From CBDDFV01 sp965227335 (GTDB lineage: Bacteria > Planctomycetota > Phycisphaerae > Phycisphaerales > SM1A02): a stretch of 64,000 bases of DNA. The notes under the pieces were generated by a model. It ran no database searches. It was given only the letters and a program-made list of their open reading frames with translations, and was not told the DNA's origin. The translations under genes were made by a program, and so were the position numbers. The stretch spans positions 434,001-498,000 of the forward strand of contig CBDDFV010000012.1 in the NCBI GenBank assembly GCA_965227335.1, in the 5' to 3' direction. This document shows, piece by piece, positions 59,125 through 64,000 of this stretch (positions are counted from its first letter, which is position 1; each line of letters begins with the position of its first letter).

Positions 59125-61794
59125 CGCCGACTCCGCCGGCGCCGCCAGACGGCTCCGCCACGACGACGCTTCGGCGTCCCGCCCCTCCGACTCCAGTCGC
59201 GCCGGATACGCGGCGAGAATGATGCGCCGGACCTCGTCCGGTCGTTCGGCGTCGGTCGTCGCCGCGACCGCCTCGGTGAACAACCGGTCCGCATCGACTT
59301 CGGCGTCAAGCGCGATGAGCGCGATGGCGGCGTTGGCGAAGAGCCGGCCGCGCTTGTTGTGCCCCGGCGGAACTTCATCGAGTTCGGCGCGAATGGCGTC
59401 GATCCACGGTTGAGCGCCGAGCAGCTCCGTGCCGATCTGCGCCACGGCGCGCACGCTTTCGGCCTCGCGCGGTCCGGCCACGTAGAGTCGGAGCAGCAGA
59501 TGACGCGTGCGGGCGGCGATATAGCCGGCGGCGTCTTTCTTGCGCTCGTAGTGGGCGACGATGGCCGCCATCGCGCGCTCGACTTCGTAATGATGCGGCC
59601 CGAAGACGTCGGCGATCACTTCGAAGAGTTCGCCGTGCAACGCTTCCGCCTCGTCGTATCGTCCGGCCCGCGACAGGGCGGAGCGACGGAGTTGAATGGC
59701 GCTGGCGTAGTTGGGCGACGCCGCGCCCCACCGGTCGCGCACCGCGGTCACGAGCACCTCCGCCTCGTCGGCGGCTTCATCGAAGCGTCCGAGGTTGAGC
59801 AGGCAGTTGGCCTTCCAGAAGCGTCCGCTGACAAGATTGGCGCGGGCGAAGTCGCCGCGGCCGCTCGTTCCGAGGTCGATGAGGCGATTCGCCGCGACGA
59901 TCATGTCTTCTGTCCGTCCCTGCCCCGCAAGCATGGCGAGTCGGGAGGAGAGTCCGCCGCCGAGCAGCAGTTCCGGACGCGGATCGCGCTCCATCAACGC
60001 GTCGATGCTGCGAACGAAGAGCGGTTCGGCCTCCTCGTACCGACGTTGGGCCGCCAGCACCATGGCCAGACGCAGACTGACGCCCGGCTCGCTGAGGACG
60101 CCGGCCTCGCCCGGACCGAACAGCGCCGCCGCGCGACGCACGTCGGCTTCCGCCTGGTCGAGTCGTCCCTCACGGACCAGCGCTTCGCCGCGCTGCAGCA
60201 GGGGGGTGGCGCGTTGCGCAGCGGTGAGTCCCGGTGTGTGATCGATCATTTCGATCGCGCGTTCGAAGTGACGACACGCGTCTTCGTTGCGGTAGACGTT
60301 CTTGTACATCTGCCCGAGCAGGGTGTGGATGCGGAACAGCATCTCGGGGTCGCCGGCGAAGCGTTCGTCCGCAAACGGCGCCGCGCGGTCGACGACATCG
60401 ACCAGCCGCGCCTCCGGCCCCAGATCGGCGGGATGGGCGGAGAGGAAGAGATCATTGATGAGGAACTGGTTGATGCCCTGCACGCGGTCGGCGTTGCGTT
60501 GGGCGTCGACGCCGAAACGGAGGCTGGCCCCGGCCCCGATGATGATCGCCAGCAACGCCGTCGCGCTCGCGATCGTCACCGCCCGATTGCGGCGGACGAA
60601 CTTGGCGAGCTTGTACGCAAGACTTGGCCGTCGGGCCGAGACGGGCTCGTCGGACAGGTAGCGGCGGAGATCATCGGCGAGCGCGGCGACGGTCGGATAG
60701 CGTTCGTCCGGATCGCGACGCAACGCCTTGAGCACGATGGCGTCCAGATCGCCGCGGAACTCACGGGCCATCGGTCGGATCGCGGGGGACGCCGCCTCCT
60801 CGTCCGTCTCCGCCGCCCGCGGCCGGCGTGAACTCGGGGCGGGCGGATCCGCGGTCTGCAGCCGCCGACGAAAGACGTCGACGCCCTCCCCCGGCGTGTA
60901 GACGAACGGCGTCGTTCCCGTGAGGAGTTCGTAGAGCACCACGCCCAGCGCGTAGACGTCGGTTCGCGTGTCGATGTCCTCGGAACCGCGGGCCTGCTCG
61001 GGACTCATGTACTGCGGCGTGCCGACCAGCGCTCCCGCTGAGGTCACCGCCGTCGCCGACGCCTGATCCGCCTCCGCCAGCGCCTTGGCGATGCCGAAGT
61101 CGATGACCTTGCACTGCGCCGAGCCGTCCGCCTCGGCGACCATGACGTTGCTCGGCTTGAGATCGCGATGGACGATCCCCTTCGTATGCGCATGTTGCGC
61201 GGCGGCGCACGCCTGCAGCAGCAATCGCACCCGGGCCGCCGCGTCGAGATCCGCCCGATCCGCGTACGTGGTGATCGGCAGACCCTCGACATACTCCATC
61301 GCAAAGTACGGTCGACCCGCGCCGGGCCGCCCCTCCGCCACCACGCCGCCGTCGAACACACGCGCGACATGCGGATGGTTCATGAGGGCGAGGGCGCGGC
61401 GTTCGAGTTCGAATCGGCGCACCACCTCGCGCGAATCCATGCCTGGTTTGATCACCTTGACGGCGACGCGGCGCTGGATCGGCGCCTGTTGCTCCGCCGC
61501 GTAGACAACGCCGAAACCGCCCGACCCGATCTCACGCTCGATGCGATAGGGGCCGATTCGATCGGGCATGTCCGACGATCGGGGGACCGGGCCGCCCCCG
61601 GCCGCGGTCGGCAGGAAACCATCCGCCGCCGCGTCCGCCTCCAGCAACGCCTCCACCCGGGCCCGCAGGCCGTCGTCACCGCCGCAGGCCTCGTCGAGCG
61701 CGGCGGCGCGTTCGGCCGTCGGCAGATCAACGATGCTCATCAGGATGTCGAGCGCCTGGCCGTCACGCATCGGGGGATGGACTCGATGACACAT
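59113..61794 (-). CDS. Ser/Thr protein kinase with TPR sensor region
   Basis: 893 residues from the ATG at 61794 (61770 is possible). The kinase domain has GSGGFG (90-95), Lys113, HRDLKPSN (209-216), DFG (232-234) and the SPE variant of APE (264-266), all complete. A membrane helix lies at 405-427. The extracytoplasmic part is a long series of TPR-like helical pairs (HFERAIEMIDHTPGL, EEAEPLFVRSIDAL, AGRYDEAEALHGEL). This PknB-type receptor layout is abundant in planctomycetes. Targets are unknown. Confidence 0.9.
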   Translation of the reverse strand: MCHRVHPPMRDGQALDILMSIVDLPTAERAAALDEACGGDDGLRARVEALLEADAAADGFLPTAAGGGPVPRSSDMPDRIGPYRIEREIGSGGFGVVYAAEQQAPIQRRVAVKVIKPGMDSREVVRRFELERRALALMNHPHVARVFDGGVVAEGRPGAGRPYFAMEYVEGLPITTYADRADLDAAARVRLLLQACAAAQHAHTKGIVHRDLKPSNVMVAEADGSAQCKVIDFGIAKALAEADQASATAVTSAGALVGTPQYMSPEQARGSEDIDTRTDVYALGVVLYELLTGTTPFVYTPGEGVDVFRRRLQTADPPAPSSRRPRAAETDEEAASPAIRPMAREFRGDLDAIVLKALRRDPDERYPTVAALADDLRRYLSDEPVSARRPSLAYKLAKFVRRNRAVTIASATALLAIIIGAGASLRFGVDAQRNADRVQGINQFLINDLFLSAHPADLGPEARLVDVVDRAAPFADERFAGDPEMLFRIHTLLGQMYKNVYRNEDACRHFERAIEMIDHTPGLTAAQRATPLLQRGEALVREGRLDQAEADVRRAAALFGPGEAGVLSEPGVSLRLAMVLAAQRRYEEAEPLFVRSIDALMERDPRPELLLGGGLSSRLAMLAGQGRTEDMIVAANRLIDLGTSGRGDFARANLVSGRFWKANCLLNLGRFDEAADEAEVLVTAVRDRWGAASPNYASAIQLRRSALSRAGRYDEAEALHGELFEVIADVFGPHHYEVERAMAAIVAHYERKKDAAGYIAARTRHLLLRLYVAGPREAESVRAVAQIGTELLGAQPWIDAIRAELDEVPPGHNKRGRLFANAAIALIALDAEVDADRLFTEAVAATTDAERPDEVRRIILAAYPARLESEGRDAEASSWRSRLAAPAESASDR

Positions 61795-61959
61795 CGATCG
61801 CGGTGAGTGGAGCGTGCAGCGTACCACGTCGGGCGACCCGAAATTTTCTCGAATCAGCGCGTGCGCAACGCCGGCGGACTCCGTCTGGGCTCGCGGCGGG
61901 GGGGTCGGCTCCCCCGCCTCAACGCTTCATTCATCTCCGAACCAGTGAGGATCAACCAG

Positions 61960-63258
61960 ATGAAGATCAACCGAATCGACTTCGGACGCATCCGGAATCG
62001 CGTGGCCTCGGCCGCGATCATCGTGTGCGCGGCGAGCGCGGCGGCGGCGGTGCTGCCGGGCGACCCCGCCACGGAGTTCACCTACCAGGGTCGGCTGACG
62101 CAGGCGGGCGACGCCTTCAGCGGGACCGTGGACGTCACGTTCCGGCTCTTCGCCGACCCGGTGGCGGACATCCTGATCGGGGACCCGGTGACGGTCAGCG
62201 GCCTGTCGGTGGCGGACGGTCTGTTCCAGACGCCGCTCGACTTCGGTCTGACGGTGTTCAACGGCGAGCCGCGCTGGGTGGAGATTGAGATCAACGGCCA
62301 GGTGCTTTCGCCGCGTCAGCCGGTGAACGCGTCGCCGTACGCGTTGTACGCCATGAGCGGGAACGAGGGCCCGGCGGGTCCGCAGGGCGAGACGGGTCGG
62401 CAGGGACCGGCCGGTCCGGCGGGATCCGACGGCGCCGACGGCGCGCCGGGACCGCAGGGCGCGACCGGTCCCGCGGGACCGCAGGGCGCGACGGGTCCGC
62501 AGGGGCCGATGGGTCCGCAGGGACCGGAGGGTCCGGAGGGCCCGCAGGGTCCGGCCGGCGACGGTTTCTGGAACGGTGGAGGCGGGGACCTGACGTACGT
62601 CGGCGGCAACGTCGGCGTCGGGACCGCCGATCCGGAGGATCCCTTCCAGACGAGCCGGTTCCTTCATCTGCGCGGGCGCACCGGCGTTTCGTACGCGGGC
62701 ACGGTCGGCCTGGTCTTCGACAATCCGGTGGCGGATTCTGTGTGGACGCTGGCGATGGACAACAACGGCGCGATCGGTTTCGTGAAGTCCGGCGAGGGCC
62801 CGGACACCGTGACGGTTCCGAAGCTCAGGATCACCGGCGGCTCGGATATCGCCGAACCGTTCGACGTGGCGGGCGACACGGTCGTTCCCGGCATGGTCGT
62901 CTCGATTGATCCGGCGCGGCCGGGCGAACTGGCGGTGAGCACCGCCGCGTATGACGGCAAGGTCGCGGGGATCATCAGCGGCGCCAACGGCGTCGAGGTC
63001 GGCATGACGCTGACGCAGGAGGGCACGATCGCCGACGGCGCGCATCCGGTCGCGCTGACGGGTCGCGTCTGGTGCTGGTGCGACGCTGATGCGTCCGGCC
63101 CGATCGCCCCCGGCGACATGCTCACCACGTCCGACACGCCGGGTCACGCCATGAAAGCGGCCGATGCGAACCGCACCAACGGAGCGGGAATCGGCAAGGC
63201 GATGACGTCGCTCGAATCGGGGCGCGGCCTCGTGCTCGTGCTCGTGAACCTGCAGTAA
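61960..63258 (+). CDS. Collagen-like secreted protein with tail-fibre-type C-terminus
   Basis: 432 residues from the ATG at 61960, with GTGAGGA upstream. Signal helix 14-30. Residues 36-130 form a beta domain that opens EFTYQGRLTQAGDAF and closes NASPYALYAM, frequent before fibre domains. Residues 134-202 are 23 uninterrupted Gly-X-Y triplets rich in GPQ, GPA and GAT, able to make a collagen triple helix. The C-terminal 190 residues (GGDLTYVGGNVGVGT, ITGGSDIAEPFDV, GKVAGIISGANGVE, MLTTSDTPGHAMKA) resemble a trimeric phage-tail-fibre or G2-type domain. An astacin protease gene begins 13 bases after the stop. Confidence 0.8.
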   Translation: MKINRIDFGRIRNRVASAAIIVCAASAAAAVLPGDPATEFTYQGRLTQAGDAFSGTVDVTFRLFADPVADILIGDPVTVSGLSVADGLFQTPLDFGLTVFNGEPRWVEIEINGQVLSPRQPVNASPYALYAMSGNEGPAGPQGETGRQGPAGPAGSDGADGAPGPQGATGPAGPQGATGPQGPMGPQGPEGPEGPQGPAGDGFWNGGGGDLTYVGGNVGVGTADPEDPFQTSRFLHLRGRTGVSYAGTVGLVFDNPVADSVWTLAMDNNGAIGFVKSGEGPDTVTVPKLRITGGSDIAEPFDVAGDTVVPGMVVSIDPARPGELAVSTAAYDGKVAGIISGANGVEVGMTLTQEGTIADGAHPVALTGRVWCWCDADASGPIAPGDMLTTSDTPGHAMKAADANRTNGAGIGKAMTSLESGRGLVLVLVNLQ

Positions 63259-63271
63259 AGGAGGTGTTCCG

Positions 63272-64000
63272 ATGGAACTGTCATTCATTCTCATCGCCGC
63301 GACGCTCGCGACGGCGCCCGACGCGACGCGTCCCGAGACGCCGACGAACGTGGACGCGGCTCCGGCCGACCGACTCCCCTCCGCCGCGTATCTCGACAGC
63401 CTCACCGGCGAATGGGACGGTCCGCCGCTCGTCGACGGCGTCCCCGTCGGCCACGAGGTGCAGGGCGACATCGTCATGCCGGAGTTCGTCTCGCCCGCCG
63501 GCTTCCTGGTGACTCCCTGGCCGGAGGGCGTCGTGTACTTCCAGTTCGACGGCAACGTCTCCGCCGAGCAGCGCTTCCTCGCGATGAACGCCATGGGCCT
63601 GTGGGTCTATGAGAACTCGAACGTCACCTTCGTGCCCCGCACCAACGAGCCGCACTACGTGCACATCCAGGACAGCTGCTGCGCCAACAACTCGTACGTC
63701 GGCATGATCGGCGGCGGCCAGGTGATGAACATCAAGGACTGGGATGAGATGTTCGTCATGGCCCACGAGTACTGCCACGCCCTCGGCTTCTGGCACGAGC
63801 ACTCCCGGCCGGATCGTGACGCGTGGGTGCAGATCAACTACGACAACATCTGTGGCGACTGCTGCAGCGGCGGCGACTGCACGTCGAACTTCGAAATCCG
63901 CGACACCTGGCTGACGCTCGAAACCAGTTACGACTACGACTCGGTCATGCATTACAGCAACTGCGCGTTCAGTGACTGCACGTTCTGCGGGCCGATCATC
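63272..64000 (+). CDS. Astacin-family zinc metalloprotease (3' part outside window)
   Basis: The first 243 codons are present; the gene continues beyond the window. AAAGGAGGTG is an ideal ribosome-binding site before the ATG at 63272. A short leader and propeptide-like region (1-85) precede the catalytic domain. The astacin zinc signature is complete: HEYCHALGFWHEHSRPDRD (165-183) with His165, Glu166, His169 and His175, and the Met-turn SVMHY with Met226. It is co-transcribed with the collagen-like protein. Astacins cleave extracellular proteins, and animal members process procollagen. Confidence 0.9.
   Translation, partial: MELSFILIAATLATAPDATRPETPTNVDAAPADRLPSAAYLDSLTGEWDGPPLVDGVPVGHEVQGDIVMPEFVSPAGFLVTPWPEGVVYFQFDGNVSAEQRFLAMNAMGLWVYENSNVTFVPRTNEPHYVHIQDSCCANNSYVGMIGGGQVMNIKDWDEMFVMAHEYCHALGFWHEHSRPDRDAWVQINYDNICGDCCSGGDCTSNFEIRDTWLTLETSYDYDSVMHYSNCAFSDCTFCGPII

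Noticed and set aside
59359..60831. Long plus-strand open frame opposite the kinase gene
   Set aside because: High GC gives long antisense frames. The minus-strand kinase has all catalytic motifs; the opposite frame has none.

Overview
The window is high-GC DNA with almost no non-coding space. It looks like a chromosome segment of a planctomycete, most likely of class Phycisphaerae. The evidence is a set of secreted proteins ending in dockerin-like tails (DLDGDG..DLAxLLxxWG), one PEP-CTERM-type protein, small membrane proteins with a CxxCxY..RCPECG zinc ribbon, a bactofilin/FapA cluster, futalosine-route menaquinone genes and many FG-GAP proteins. This assignment is inference; no rRNA, tRNA, phage, insertion sequence or CRISPR array was found.

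Layout. 1-15 kb: a PilM-like gene cut by the window edge; mqnB overlapping hisS; a GDP-fucose synthase flanked by two zinc-ribbon membrane proteins; an FG-GAP/UnbV secreted protein; a DUF1579-like secreted protein; a secretin-N-like exported protein; an ABC ATPase; a minus-strand series mqnE - fapA - bactofilin - bactofilin that ends in a strong terminator. 15-22 kb: an 827-residue coiled-coil protein with Wzz-like membrane topology; a small Asp-tailed protein; a divergent M42 peptidase/thioesterase pair; a dockerin-tailed protein; a coupled CpcT-like lipoprotein and nitroreductase. 22-29.4 kb: a branched-chain amino acid catabolism block (long acyl-CoA dehydrogenase, leucine dehydrogenase, E1 alpha, E1 beta, E2) interspersed with REP-like hairpins. 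29.5-43 kb: nucleotide-sugar dehydrogenase, a 43-bp tandem repeat array, a 1010-residue secreted repeat protein, a MATE exporter, a PEP-CTERM protein, a double-thioredoxin protein, a Cys-rich dockerin protein, phosphatidylserine decarboxylase, an HTH membrane protein and an S41 protease. 43-51 kb: tricorn protease, an FG-GAP dockerin protein, a PadR regulator with its permease-prefix partner, a GbsR-like regulator with an unknown gene, and a decayed ParD antitoxin. 51-64 kb: a 1021-residue Cys-rich secreted protein, a PHP phosphatase, an 844-residue FG-GAP protein, a NYN-like protein overlapping a Ser/Thr kinase tail to tail, and a collagen-like protein followed by an astacin metalloprotease that runs off the window.

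Three genome-scale patterns stand out. Seven genes without a Shine-Dalgarno have a TANNNT hexamer exactly six bases before the ATG, which suggests a leaderless gene class. Nine short hairpins share the plan CCCC-stem-GGA-stem-GGGGCT, and one of them ends a tandem array. An eight-cysteine motif of fixed spacing occurs six times in two secreted proteins.
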